Assembly (NCBI GenBank): GCA_963680875.1
Contig: OY804580.1
Location: forward strand, 92,719,353-92,783,352
From: Bathymodiolus brooksi
Taxonomy: Eukaryota > Mollusca > Bivalvia > Mytilida > Modiolidae
DNA length: 64,000 bases
Reading direction: 5' to 3'
The notes beneath the pieces were generated by a model. That model was not told where the DNA came from, did not search any database, and was given only the letters and a program-made list of their open reading frames with translations. Shown piece by piece: positions 11,593 to 24,060 of this stretch; position 1 is the first letter of the stretch, and every line of letters starts with the position of its first letter. The position numbers and the translations under genes were made by a program.

Positions 11593-14490
11593 GAAAACAT
11601 ATGTACCCATGTAAAGTTGTTTCACGAGAAATAAATCATTCGATAAATTGTATGTACTATCGACGCCTTTTTGGTGCCAAATGGAAAAATTCTCGGCTAA
11701 TCTGTTCCTTAAAATATGAGGGTCTCCACCTATCAATTTTCGCTACGAATCATTGTTTGTAAATAAATTCATTCGTATTCTTTTCTGGAATTGTTAGTAT
11801 TATACATGTGTATCTGATATGCTTTCTAATTAGCTACTTACTGTATAATACAGTTACTAGGTGTGAATACACTAGTCTGTTCTATAGTAACCACCGGCAT
11901 TGCCACAGTAAGAATTGTTAGGTATATACGAAATATATCTGAATAATTGTATATCTTCCAGGCTTGACACACCTTTAACTCCCTTCCAGAAAATATTTTA
12001 ATTCCATTCAAATAATGCTCGCAGATTCCGACCTTAGATTAACAGGTGGAACAAATCCGTTTTTGCTACCATTTGTTTGAGTTTTCTCCCTTTGTGTGAC
12101 ATCTAACCCAGTTCTTCTGGTGTGATAATGTATGCATATATAGCATGGGACTTATTTACAAACTTGGAGACTTTCTCTACATTAATTGATTTTCAGAAGA
12201 AGTGTTATGGTAAGTATACCCACAAAGCTGTTTTATGTTGTTGGTTTATATATACTAAGTATCACACCAATTTTCAGTAGAGCCAGTTATTCTAGATGCT
12301 CTGATTGTTTCCTAATTGATAATTCACAATGCCTCCTAATACTCTGAAAGCAGTTATCTCCATCTAAGATACGATGAATCTATTGACAATTAAAAGAGTT
12401 CTGACGTTTCGTATTTATAATGAAATTATATGGTTTTGGTAGATTTCGCCCAAACATATCTTTTTGTACGATTTCGATAAATCATTTCTAAAATCATAAT
12501 TTCATTAACAAATCAACTCGATATTTCCAGAATTTTACATATTTCGAAAACATATGTACCCATGTAAAGTTGTTTCACGAGAAATAAATCATTCGGTAAA
12601 TTGTATGTACTATCGACGCCTTTTTGGTGTCAAATGGAACAATTCTCGGGTAACCTGTTCCTTAAAATATGAGGGTCTCCACCTATCAATTTCCGCTGCG
12701 AATCATTGTTTGTAAATAAATTCATTCGTATTCTTTTCTGGATTTGTTAGTAGTATACATGTGTATCTGATATGCTTTCTAATTAGCTACTTACGGTATA
12801 ATACAGTTACTAGGTGGGAATACACTAGTCTGTTCAATAGCAACCACCGCCATTGTCACAGTAACAATTGTTAGGTATATGCGAAATATATCTGAATAAT
12901 TGTATATCTTTCAGGCTTGACACACCTTTAACTCCCTTTCAGAAAATACTTTAATTCTATTCTAATAATGCTCGCAGATTCCGTCCTTAGATTAACAGGT
13001 GGAACAAATCCGGTTTTTGCTACCATTTGTGATACCAGTCCCTATGTTTTTTAGTTTTCTCCCTTCGTGTGACATCTAACCCAGTTCTTCTGATGTGATA
13101 ATGTATGCATATATAGCATTGGATTTACTTACAAACTTGGAGAATTTCTCCACATTAATTGATTTTCAGAAGAAGTGTTATGGTAAATATACTCCCAAAG
13201 CTGTTTTTGTTGCTGTTTATATATACTAAGTATCACACCAATTTTCAGTAGAGGCAGCTATTCTAAATGCTCCTATTGTTTCCTAATTTATAGTTCACAA
13301 TGCCTCCTAATACTCTGAAAGCAATTATCTCCATGTAATATACAATGAAGCTATTGACAATTAATAGAGTTCTGACGTTTCGTATTTATAATGAAATTAT
13401 ATGGTTTTGGTAGATTTCGCCCAAACATGTCTTTTTGTACGATTTCGATAAATGATTTCAAAAATCATAATTTCATTAACAAAGTCAACTCGATATTTCC
13501 AGAATTTTACATATTTCGAAAACATATGTACCCATATAAAGTTGTTTCACGAGAAATAAATCATTCGATAAATTGTATGTACTATCGACGCCTTTTTGGT
13601 GCCAAATGGAAAAATTCTCGGGTAACCTGTTCCTTAAAATATGAGGGTCTCCCACCTATCAATTTTCGCTACGAATCATTGTTTGTAAATAAATTCATTC
13701 GTATTCTTTTCTGGAATTGTTAGTATTATACATGTGTATCTGATATGCTTTCTAATTAGCTACATACGGTATAATACAGTTACCAGTTGGGAATACACTA
13801 GTCTGTTCTATAGTAACCACCGCCATTGCCACAGTAAGAATTGTTAGGTATATACGAAATATATCTGAATAATTGTTTATCTATCAGGCTTGACACACCT
13901 TTAGCTCCCTTTCAGAAAATACTTTAATTCTATTCAAATAATGTTCGCAGATTCCGACCTTAGATTAACAGGTGGAACAAATCCGGTTTTTGCTACCATT
14001 TGTGATACCAGTCCCTATTTTTTTTTAGATTTCTCCCTTCGTGTGACATCTAACCCAGTTCTTCTGATGTGATGATGTATGCATATATAGCATGGGCCTT
14101 ATTTACAAACTTGGAGAATTTCTCCACATTAATTGATTTTCAGAAGAAGTGTTATGGTAAATATACTCCCAAAGCTGTTTTTGTTGCTGTTTATATATAC
14201 TAAGTATCACACCAATTTTCAGTAGAGCCAGTTATTCTAGATGCTCCTGTTGTTTCCTAGTTGATAGTTCACAATGCTTACTAATACTCTGAAAGCAGTT
14301 ATCTCCATCTAATATACAATGAAGCTATTGACAATTAATAGAGTTCTGACGTTTCGTATATATAATGAAATTATATGGTTTTGGTAGATTTCGCCCAAAC
14401 ATGTCTTTTTGTACGATTTCGATATATCATTTCTAAAATCATAATTTCATTAACAAATCAACTCGATATTTCCAGAATTTTGCATATTTT
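11593..14490. repeat. Higher-order satellite repeat, copy 5
   Basis: Last complete 2,898-bp A-B-C trimer. It again has the common variants (CTAAGATACG, GGAACAATTC), so it matches copies 1-3 more closely than its neighbour copy 4. After 14490 the trimer order breaks down. Confidence 0.93.
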
Positions 14491-15443
14491 GAAAACATAT
14501 GTACCCATGTAAAGTTGTTTCACGAGAAATAAATCATTCGATAAATTGTATGTACTATCGACGCCTTTTTGGTGCCAAATGGAAAAATTCTCGGCTAATC
14601 TGTTCCTTAAAATATGAGGGTCTCCACCTATCAATTTTCGCTACGAATCATTGTTTGTAAATAAATTCATTCGTATTCTTTTCTGGAATTGTTAGTATTA
14701 TACATGTGTATCTGATATGCTTTCTAATTAGCTACTTACTGTATAATACAGTTACTAGGTGTGAATACACTAGTCTGTTCTATAGTAACCACCGGCATTG
14801 CCACAGTAAGAATTGTTAGGTATATACGAAATATATCTGAATAATTGTATATCTTCCAGGCTTGACACACCTTTAACTCCCTTCCAGAAAATATTTTAAT
14901 TCCATTCAAATAATGCTCGCAGATTCCGACCTTAGATTAACAGGTGGAACAAATCCGTTTTTGCTACCATTTGTTTGAGTTTTCTCCCTTTGTGTGACAT
15001 CTAACCCAGTTCTTCTGGTGTGATAATGTATGCATATATAGCATGGGACTTATTTACAAACTTGGAGACTTTCTCTACATTAATTGATTTTCAGAAGAAG
15101 TGTTATGGTAAGTATACCCACAAAGCTGTTTTATGTTGTTGGTTTATATATACTAAGTATCACACCAATTTTCAGTAGAGCCAGTTATTCTAGATGCTCT
15201 GATTGTTTCCTAATTGATAATTCACAATGCCTCCTAATACTCTGAAAGCAGTTATCTCCATCTAATATACGATGAATCTATTGACAATTAATAGAGTTCT
15301 GACGTTTCGTATTTATAATGAAATTATATGGTTTTGGTAGATTTCGCCCAAACATGTCTTTTTGTACGATTTCGATAAATCATTTCTAAAATCATAATTT
15401 CATTAACAAATCAACTCGATATTTCCAGAATTTTACATATTTC
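14491..15443. repeat. Satellite monomer A, start of incomplete sixth trimer
   Basis: A 953-bp type A monomer in the correct position for a sixth trimer. Its 3' end carries the CTAATATACG and ATTAATAGAG variants shared with copy 4. Confidence 0.88.
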
Positions 15444-16413
15444 GAAAACATATGTACCCATGTAAAGTTGTTTCACGAGAAATAAATCATTCGGTAAATT
15501 GTATGTACTATCGACGCCTTTTTGGTGTCAAATGGAAAAATTCTCGGGTAACCTGTTCCTTAAAATATGAGGGTCTCCACCTATCAATTTCCGCTGCGAA
15601 TCATTGTTTGTTAATAAATTCATTCGTATTCTTTTCTGGATTTGTTAGTATTATACATGTGTATCTGATATGCTTTCTAATTAGCTACTTACGGTATAAT
15701 ACAGTTACTAGGTGGGAATACACTAGTATGTTCAATAGTAACCACCGCCATTGCCACAGTAAGAATTGTTAGGTATATGCGAAATATATCTGAATAATTG
15801 TATATCTTTCAGGCTTGACACACCTTTAACTCCCTTTCAGAAAATACTTTAATTCCATTCTAATAATGCTCGCAGATTCCGACCTTAGATTAACAGGTGG
15901 AACAAATCCGTTTTTGCTACCATTTGTGATACCAGTCCCTATTTTTTTGAGTTTTCTCCCTTCGTATGACATCTAACCCAGTTCTTCTGATGTGATGATG
16001 TATGCATATATAGCATGGGCCTTATTTACAAACTTGGAGACTTTCTCCACATTAATTGATTTTCAGAAGAAGTGTTATGGTAAATATACTCCCAAAGCTG
16101 TTTTTGTTGCTGTTTATATATACTAAGTATCACACCAATTTTCAGTAGAGCCAGTTATTCTAGATGCTCCTGTTGTTTCCTAGTTGATAGTTCACAATGC
16201 TTACTAATACTCTGAAAGCAGTTATCTCCATCTAATATACAATGAAGCTATTGACAATTAATAGAGTTCTGACGTTTCGTATATATAATGAAATTATATG
16301 GTTTTGGTAGATTTCGTCCAAACATGTCTTTTTGTACGATTTCGATATATCATTTCTAAAATCATAATTTCATTAACAAATCAACTCGATATTTCCAGAA
16401 TTATACATATTTT
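15444..16413. repeat. Mosaic B/C satellite monomer (970 bp)
   Basis: The 5' part has type B marks (TTTCCGCTGCGAATC, TTGTTAATAAA). The 3' part has type C marks (GATGATGTATGC, AGCATGGGCC). It looks like a recombinant monomer. The left breakpoint of the 12.3-kb duplication lies inside it, at 15543. Confidence 0.8.
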
Positions 16414-17384
16414 GAAAACATATGTACCCATATAAAGTTGTTTCACGAGAAATAAATCATTCGATAAATTGTATGTACTATCGACGCCTTTTTGGTGCGA
16501 AATCGAAAAATTCTCGGGTAACCTGTTCCTTAAAATATGAGGGTCTCCACCTATCAATTTTCGCTACGAATCATTGTTTGTAAATAAATTCATTCGTATT
16601 CTTTTCTGGATTTGTTAGTATTATACATGTGTATCTGATATGCTTTCTAATTAGCTACTTACGGTATAATACAGTTACCAGGTGGGAATACACTAGTGTG
16701 TTCTATAGTAACCACCGGCATTGTCACAGTAAGAATTGTTAGGTATATACGAAATATATCTGAATAATTGTATATCTTTCAGGCTTGACACACCTTTAAC
16801 TCCCTTTCAGAAAATACTTTAATTTTATTCAAATAATGTTCGCAGATTCCGACCTTAGATTAACAGGTGGAACAAATCCGGTGTTTGCTACCATTTGTGA
16901 TACCAGTCCCTATGTTTTTGAGTTTTCTCCCTTCGTGTGACATCTAACCCAGTTCTTCTCATGTGATAATGTAGGCATATATAGCATTGGACTTGCTTAC
17001 AAACTTGGAGGATTTCTCCACATTAATTGATTTTCAGAAGAAGTGTTTTGGTAAATATAGTCCCAAAGCTGTTTTTGTTGCTGTTTATATATACTAAGTA
17101 TTACTCCAATTTTCAGTAGAGGCAGTTATTCTAAATGCTCCTGTTGTTTCCTAGTTGATAGTTCACAATGCTTACTAATACTCTGAAAGCAGTTATCTCC
17201 ATCTAATATACAATGAATCTATTGACAATTAATAGAGTTCTGACGTTTCGTATTTATAATGAAATTATATGGTTTTGGTAGATTTCGTCCAAACATGTCT
17301 TTTTGTACGATTTCGATAAATGATTTCAAAAATCATAATTTCATTAACAAATCAACTCGATATTTCCAGAATTTTACATATTTC
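16414..17384. repeat. Satellite monomer, first of a near-identical pair
   Basis: A 971-bp monomer sharing private marks with the next one: GGTGTTTGCTACC, TTCTCATGTGATAATGTAGG, GTGTTTTGGTAAATATAG and AGTATTACTCC. Known differences from its partner include GGTGCGAAATCG here against GGTGCCAAATCG there. Confidence 0.88.
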
Positions 17385-18355
17385 GAAAACATATGTACCC
17401 ATGTAAAGTTGTTTCACGAGAAATAAATCATTCGATAAATTGTATGTACTATCGACGCCTTTTTGGTGCCAAATCGAAAAATTCTCGGGTAACATGTTCC
17501 TTAAAATATGAGGGTCTCCACCTATCAATTTTCGCTACGAATCATTGTTTGTAAATAAATTCATTCGTATTCTTTTCTGGATTTGTTAGTATTATACATG
17601 TGTATCTGATATGCTTTCTAATTAGCTACTTACGGTATAATACAGTTACCAGGTGGGAATACACTAGTGTGTTCTATAGTAACCACCGGCATTGTCACAG
17701 TAAGAATTGTTAGGTATATACGAAATATATCTGAATAATTGTATATCTTTCAGGCTTGACACACCTTTAACTCCCTTTCAGAAAATACTTTAATTTTATT
17801 CAAATAATGTTCGCAGATTCCGACCTTAGATTAACAGGTGGAACAAATCCGGTGTTTGCTACCATTTGTGATACCAGTCCCTATGTTTTTGAGTTTTCTC
17901 CCTTCGTGTGACATCTAACCCAGTTCTTCTCATGTGATAATGTAGGCATATATAGCATTGGACTTGCTTACAAACTTGGAGGATTTCTCCACATTAATTG
18001 ATTTTCAGAAGAAGTGTTTTGGTAAATATAGTCCCAAAGCTGTTTTTGTTGCTGTTTATATATACTAAGTATTACTCCAATTTTCAGTAGAGGCAGTTAT
18101 TCTAAATGCTCCTGTTGTTTCCTAGTTGATAGTTCACAATGCTTACTAATACTCTGAAAGCAGTTATCTCCATCTAATATACAATGAATCTATTGACAAT
18201 TAATAGAGTTCTGACGTTTCGTATTTATAATGAAATTATATGGTTTTGGTAGATTTCGTCCAAACATGTCTTTTTGTACGATTTCGATAAATGATTTCAA
18301 AAATCATAATTTCATTAACAAATCAACTCGATATTTCCAGAATTTTACATATTTC
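17385..18355. repeat. Satellite monomer, second of a near-identical pair
   Basis: A 971-bp monomer in direct tandem with its near-identical neighbour. The shared private variants show a local single-monomer duplication, distinct from the trimer amplification further left. Confidence 0.88.
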
Positions 18356-19328
18356 GAAAACATATGTACCCATGTAAAGTTGTTTCACGAGAAATAAATC
18401 ATTCGGTAAATTGTATGTACTATCGACGCCTTTTTGGTGCCAAATGGAAAAATTCTCGGGTAACCTGTTCCTTAAAATATGAGGGTCTCCACCTATCAAT
18501 TTTCGCTACGAATCATTGTTTGTAAATAAATTCATTCGTATTCTTTTCTGGAATTGTTAGTATTATACATGTGTATCTGATATGCTTTCTAATTAGCTAC
18601 ATACGGTATAATACAGTTACCAGTTGGGAATACACTAGTCTGTTCTATAGTAACCACCGCCATTGCCACAGTAAGAATTGTTAGGTATATACGAAATATA
18701 TCTGAATAATTGTATATCTATCAGGCTTGACACACCTTTAACTCCCTTTCAGAAAATACTTTAATTCCATTCAAATAATGTTCGCAGATTCCGACCTTAG
18801 ATTAGCAGGTGGAACAAATCCGGTTTTTGCTACCATTTGTGATACCAGTCACTATGTTTTTGGGTGTTCTCCCTTCGTGTGACATCTAACCCAGTTCTTC
18901 TGATGTGATAATGTATGCATATATAGCATGGGACTTATTTACAAACTTGGAGACTTTCTCCACATTAATTGATTTTCAGAAGAAGTGTTATGGTAAATAT
19001 ACTCCCAAAGCTGTTTTTTGTTGCTGGTTTATATATACTAAGTATCACACCAATTTTCAGTAGATGCAGTTATTGTAATTGCCCCTATTGTTTCCTAATT
19101 GATAGTTCACAATGCCTCCTAATACTCTGAAAGCACTTATCTCCATCTAATATACAATGAATCTATTGACAATTAATAGAGTTTTGACGTTTCGTATATA
19201 TAATGAAATTATATGGTTTTGGTAGATTTCGCCCAAACATGCCTTTTTGTACGATTTCGATATATCATTTCTAAAATCATAATTTCATTAACAAATCAAC
19301 TCGATATTTCCAGAATTTTACATACTTT
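18356..19328. repeat. Diverged satellite monomer (973 bp)
   Basis: Same landmark order as the other monomers. Private marks are GATTAGCAGGTGG, CAGTCACTATG, GGGTGTTCTCCC and TTTTTTGTTGCTGG. Confidence 0.88.
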
Positions 19329-20300
19329 GAAAACAGATGTACCCATGTAAAGTTGTTTCACGAGAAAAAAATCATTCGATAAATTGTATGTACTATCGAC
19401 GCCTTTTTGGTGCCAAATGGAAACATTCTCGGGTAACCTGTTCCTTAAAATATGAGGGTCTCCACCTATCAATTTTCGCTACGAATCATTGTTTGTAAAT
19501 AAATTCATTCGTATTCTTTTCTGGAATTGTTAGTATTATACATGTGTATCCGATATGCTTTCTAATTAGCTACTTACGGTATAATACAGTTACTAGGTGG
19601 GAATACACTAGTGTGTTCTATAATAACCACCGCCATTGCCACTGTACGAATTGTTAGGTATATACGAAATATATCTGAATAAATGTATATCTTTCAGGCT
19701 TGACACACCTTTTACTCCCTTTCAGAAATAACTTTAATTCCATTCAAATAATGCTCGCAGATTCCGACCTTAGATTAACAGGTGGAACACATCCGGTTTT
19801 TGCTACCATTTGTAATACCAGTCCCTATTTTTTGAGTTTTCTCCCTTTGTGTGACATCTAACCCAGTTCTTCTGATGTGATAATGTATGCATATATAGCA
19901 TGGGACTTATTTACAAACTTGGAGACTTTCTCCACAATAATCGATTTTCAGAAGAGGTGTTATGGTAAATATACTCCAAAAGCTGTTTTTTGTTGCTGAT
20001 TTATATATACTAAGTATCACGCTAATTTTCAGTAGAGGCAGTTATTCTAAATGCTCCTATTGTTTCCTAATTGATAGTTCACAATGCCTCCTAATACTCT
20101 GAAAGCAGTTATCTCCATCTAATATACAATGAAGCTATTGACAATTAATAGAGATCTGACGTTTCGTATATATAATGAAATTATATGGTTTTGGTAGATT
20201 TCGCCCAAACATGTCTTTTTGTACGATTTCGATATATCATTTCTAAAATCATAATTTCATTAACAAATCAACTCGATATTTCCAGAATTTTACATATTTT
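19329..20300. repeat. Diverged satellite monomer (972 bp)
   Basis: Starts with GAAAACAGATG in place of GAAAACATATG. It carries CGAGAAAAAAATC, AATAACCACC and GAAATAACTTTAATTCC. It is the most diverged of the full-length monomers by eye. Confidence 0.86.
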
Positions 20301-21313
20301 GAAAACATATGTACCCATGTAAATTTGTTTCACGAGAAATAAATCATTCGATAAATTGTATGTACTATCGACGCCTTTTTGGTGCCAAATGGAAAAATTA
20401 TCCGGTAACCTGTTCCTTAAAATATGAGGGTTTCCACCTATCAATTTTCGCTACGAATCATTGTTTGTAAATAAATTCATTCGTATTCTTTTCTGGAATT
20501 GTTAGTGTAAATAAATTCATTCGTATTCTTTTCTGGAATTGTTAGTATTGTACATGTGTATCTGATATGCTTTCTAATTAGCTACTTACGGTATAATACA
20601 GTTACTAAGTGGGAATACACTAGTGTGTTCTATAGTAACCACCGGCATTGCGACAGTAAGAATTGTTAGGTATATACGAAATAAATCTGAATAATTGTAT
20701 ATCTATCAGGCTTGACACACCTTTAACTCCCTTTCAGAAAATACTTTAATTCCATTCAAATAATGTTCGCAGATTCCGACCTTAGATTAGCAGGGGGAAC
20801 AAATCCGGTTTTTGCTACCATTTGTGATACCAGTCACTATTTGTTTGAGTGTTCTCCCTTCGTGTGACATCTAACCCAGTTCTTCTGATGTGATAATGTA
20901 TGCATATATAGCATGGGACTTATTTACAAACTTGGAGACTTTCTCCACATTAATTGATTTTCAGAAGAAGTGTTATGGTAAATATACTCCCAAAGCTGTT
21001 TTTTGTTGCTGGTTTATATATACTAAGTATCACACCAATTTTCAGTAGAGGCAGTTATTGTAAATGCTCCTATTGTTTCCTAATTGATAGTTCACAATGC
21101 CTCCTAATATTCTGAAAGCAGTTATCTCCATCTAATATACAATGAAGCTATTGACAATTAATAGAGTTCTGACGTTTCGTATTTATAATGAAATTATATG
21201 GTTTTGGTAGATTTCGCCCAAACATGTCTTTTTGTACGATTTCGATATATCATTTCTAGAATCATAATTTCATTAATAAATCAACTCGATATTTCCAGAA
21301 TTTTACATATTTC
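20301..21313. repeat. Satellite monomer with internal 40-bp duplication (1,013 bp)
   Basis: This monomer is 40 bp longer than its 973-bp relatives because of a perfect local tandem duplication. It also has AATTATCCGG where others read AATTCTCGGG, and AAATAAATCTG where others read AAATATATCTG. Confidence 0.88.
20467..20546. repeat. 40-bp direct tandem duplication inside a monomer
   Basis: Two adjacent identical 40-bp copies, 20467-20506 and 20507-20546. Each starts GTAAATAAATTCATTCG and ends GGAATTGTTAGT. The same duplication is present at 32765-32844, so it predates the 12.3-kb duplication. Confidence 0.93.
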
Positions 21314-21645
21314 GAAAACATATGTACCCATGTAAAGTTGTTTCACGAGAAATAAATCATTCGGTAAATTGTATGTACTATCGACGCCTTTTTGGTGTCA
21401 AATGGAAAAATTCTCTGGTTACCTGTTCCTTAAAATATGAGGGTCTCCACCTATCAATTTTCGCAACGAATCATTGTTTGTAAATAAATTCATTCGTATT
21501 CTTTTCTGGAATTGTTAGTATTATACATGTGTATCCGATATGCTTTCTAATTAGCTACGTACGGTATAATACAGTTACTAGGTGTGAATACACTAGTCTG
21601 TTCTATAGTAACCACCGGCATTGCCACAGTAAGAATTGTTAGGTA
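21314..21645. repeat. Truncated terminal satellite monomer (332 bp)
   Basis: A monomer that follows the satellite pattern up to GAATTGTTAGGTA. Where the satellite should continue TATACGAAATATATC, the sequence reads CATG and then enters the 60-bp minisatellite. This is the satellite/minisatellite boundary. Confidence 0.9.
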
Positions 21646-21682
21646 CATGTATATCATATTTGTCATAAGGTTGTTTCTGTTC

Positions 21683-21701
21683 TACAGGAATGGTTCCTGT
21701 A
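21683..21701. repeat. Inverted repeat at unit centre (representative copy)
   Basis: TACAGGAA, spacer TGG, TTCCTGTA: the two 8-bp arms are exact reverse complements. The same 19-bp dyad is at the same place in most of the roughly 600 units of both arrays. Units with GAAATGG or GGAACGG break one pair. Whether it binds a protein or extrudes is not shown by the sequence. Confidence 0.9.
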
Positions 21702-23280
21702 TTCTGTGCTATATCATATTTGTCGTAAGGTTGTCTCTGTTCTACAGGAATGGTTTCTGTATTATGTGCTATATCATATTTGTCATAAGGTTGTTTTTGT
21801 TCTACAGGAATGGTTCCTGTATTCTGTACTATATCATATTTGTCGTAAGGTTGTTTCTGTTCTACAGGAATGGTTCCTGTATTCTGTGCTATATGATATT
21901 TGTCATAATGTTATTTCTGTTCTACAGGAATGGTTGCTGTATTCTGTGCTATATCATATTTGTCATAAGGTTTTTTCTGTTCTACAGGAATGGTTCCTGT
22001 ATTCTGTGCTATATCATATTTGTCATAAGGTTGTTTCTGTTTTACAGAAATGGTTCCTGTATTCTGTGCTATATCATATTTGTCATAAGGCTGTTTCTGT
22101 TCTACAGTAATGGTTGCTGTATTCTGTGCTATATCATATTGGTCATAAAGTTGTTTCTGTTCTGCAGGAATGGTTCCTGTATTATGTGCTATATCATATT
22201 TGTCATAATGTTGTTTTTGTTCTAAAGGAATGGTTCCTGTATTCTGTACTATATCATATTTGTCATAAGGTTGTTTTTGTACTACAGGAATGGTTCCTGT
22301 ATTCTGTGCTATATCATATTTGTCGTAAAGTTGTTTCTGTTCTACAGGAATGGTTCCTGTATTCTGTGCTATATCATATTTGTCATAAGGTTGTTTCTGT
22401 TCTACAGGAATGGTTCCTGTATTATGTGCTATATCATATTTTTCGTAAGGTTGTTTCTGTTCTACAGGAATGGTTCCTTTATTCTGTGCTATACCATATT
22501 TGTCATAAGGTTGTTTTTGTTCTACAGGAATGGTTCCTGTATTCTGTGCTATATCATATTTGTCATAAGGTTGTTTCTGTTCTACAGGAATGGTTCCTGT
22601 ATTCTGTGTTATATCATATTTGTCATAAGGTTATTTCTGTTCTACAGGAATGGTTCCTGTATTATGTGCTATATCATATTTGTCATAAGGTTTTTTCTGT
22701 TCTACAGGAATGGTTCCTGTATTCTATGTTATATCATATTTGTCATAAGGTTGTTTCTGTTCTACAGGAATGGTTCCTGTATTATGTGCTATATCATATT
22801 TGTCATAAGGTTTTTTCTGTTCTACAGGAATGGTTCCTGTATTATGTGCTATATCATATTTGTCATAAGGTTGCTTTTGTTCTACAGGAATGGTTCCTGT
22901 ATTATGTGCTATATCATATTTGTCATAAGCTATTTGTTGTTCTACAGGAATGGTTCCTGTATTCTGTACTATATCATATTTGTCGTAAGGTTGTTTCTGT
23001 TCTACAGGAATGGTTCCTGTATTCTGTGTAATATCATATTTGTCATAAGGTTGTTTCTGTTCTAGAGGAATGGTTCCTGTATTCTGTACTATATCATATT
23101 TGTCGTAAGGTTGTTTCTGTTCTACAGGAATGGTTCCTGTATTATGTCCAATATCATATTTGTCATAATGTTGTTTCTGTTCTACAGGAATGGTTCCTGT
23201 ATTATATGCTATATCCTATTTGTCGTAAGGTTGTTTCTGTTCTACAGAAATGGTTCCTGTATTATATGCTATATCATATT

Positions 23281-23338
23281 TGTCATATTGTTGTTTCTGT
23301 TCTACAGGAACGGTTCCTGTATTTTGTGCTATCATATT
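23281..23338. repeat. 58-bp length-variant unit
   Basis: This unit reads GTGCTATCATATT where others read GTGCTATATCATATT, a loss of one AT dinucleotide. It shifts every reading frame through the array. The identical variant is at 35579-35636 in duplication copy 2. Confidence 0.9.
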
Positions 23339-24060
23339 TGTCATGGGGTTGTTTCTGTTCTACAGGAACGGTTCCTGTATTTTGTGCTATATCATATTTG
23401 TCATGGGGTTGTTTCTGTTCTACAGGAATGGTTCCTGTATTCTGTACTATATCATATTTGTCATAAGGTTGTTTCTGTTCTACAGGAATGGTTCCTGTAT
23501 TCTGTACTATATCATATTTATCATAAGGTTGTTTCTTGTCTACAGGAATTGTTCCTGTATTATGTGCAATATCATATTTGTCATAAGGTTGTTGTTGTTC
23601 TACAGGAATGGTTCCTGTATTATGTGCTATATCATATTTGTCATAAGGTTGTTTCTGTTCTACAGGAATGGTTCCTGTATTCTGTACTATATCATATTTG
23701 TCAAAATGTTGTTTCTGTTCTACAGGAATGGTTCCTGTATTATGTGATATATCATATTTGTCGTAAGGTTGTTCCTGTTCTACAGGAATGGTTCCTGTAT
23801 TCTGTACTATATCATATTTGTCGTAAGGTTGTTTCTGTTCTACAGGAATTGTTCCTGTATTATGTGCTATATCATATTTGTCATAAGGTTGTTTTTGTTC
23901 TACAGGAATGGTTCCTGTATTATGTGCTATATCATATTTGTCGTAAGGTTGTTTCTGTTCTACAGAAATGGTTCCTGTATTATATGCTATATCATATTTG
24001 TCATAAGGTTTTCTTTGTTCTACAGGAATGGTTCCTGTATTCTGTGCTATATCATATTTA

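Larger units (their letters stand above)
1..21645. repeat. Satellite DNA block 1 (about 966-bp monomers)
   Basis: A continuous head-to-tail array of an AT-rich monomer of about 950-973 bp. Monomers were delimited by the recurring start GAAAACATATGTACCCAT, seen at 1, 954, 1926, 2899 and so on. Landmarks recur in order inside each monomer: CGACGCCTTTTTGGTG, then AATATGAGGGT, then ATACACTAGT, then GGCTTGACACACC, then GGTGGAACAAATCC, then ATGCATATATAGCAT, then GAAATTATATGGTTTTGG. The first 14,490 bp form a regular trimeric higher-order repeat and the remainder is less regular. The block begins before the window and ends at the minisatellite junction. I see no protein domain, RNA gene or transposon terminus in it. 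The family is not one I recognise. Confidence 0.95.

Noticed and set aside
16500..16520. CENP-B box-like sequence around AATTCTCGGGTAACC
   Set aside because: The CGGG is present but the TTCG and A positions required upstream do not match the box spacing.
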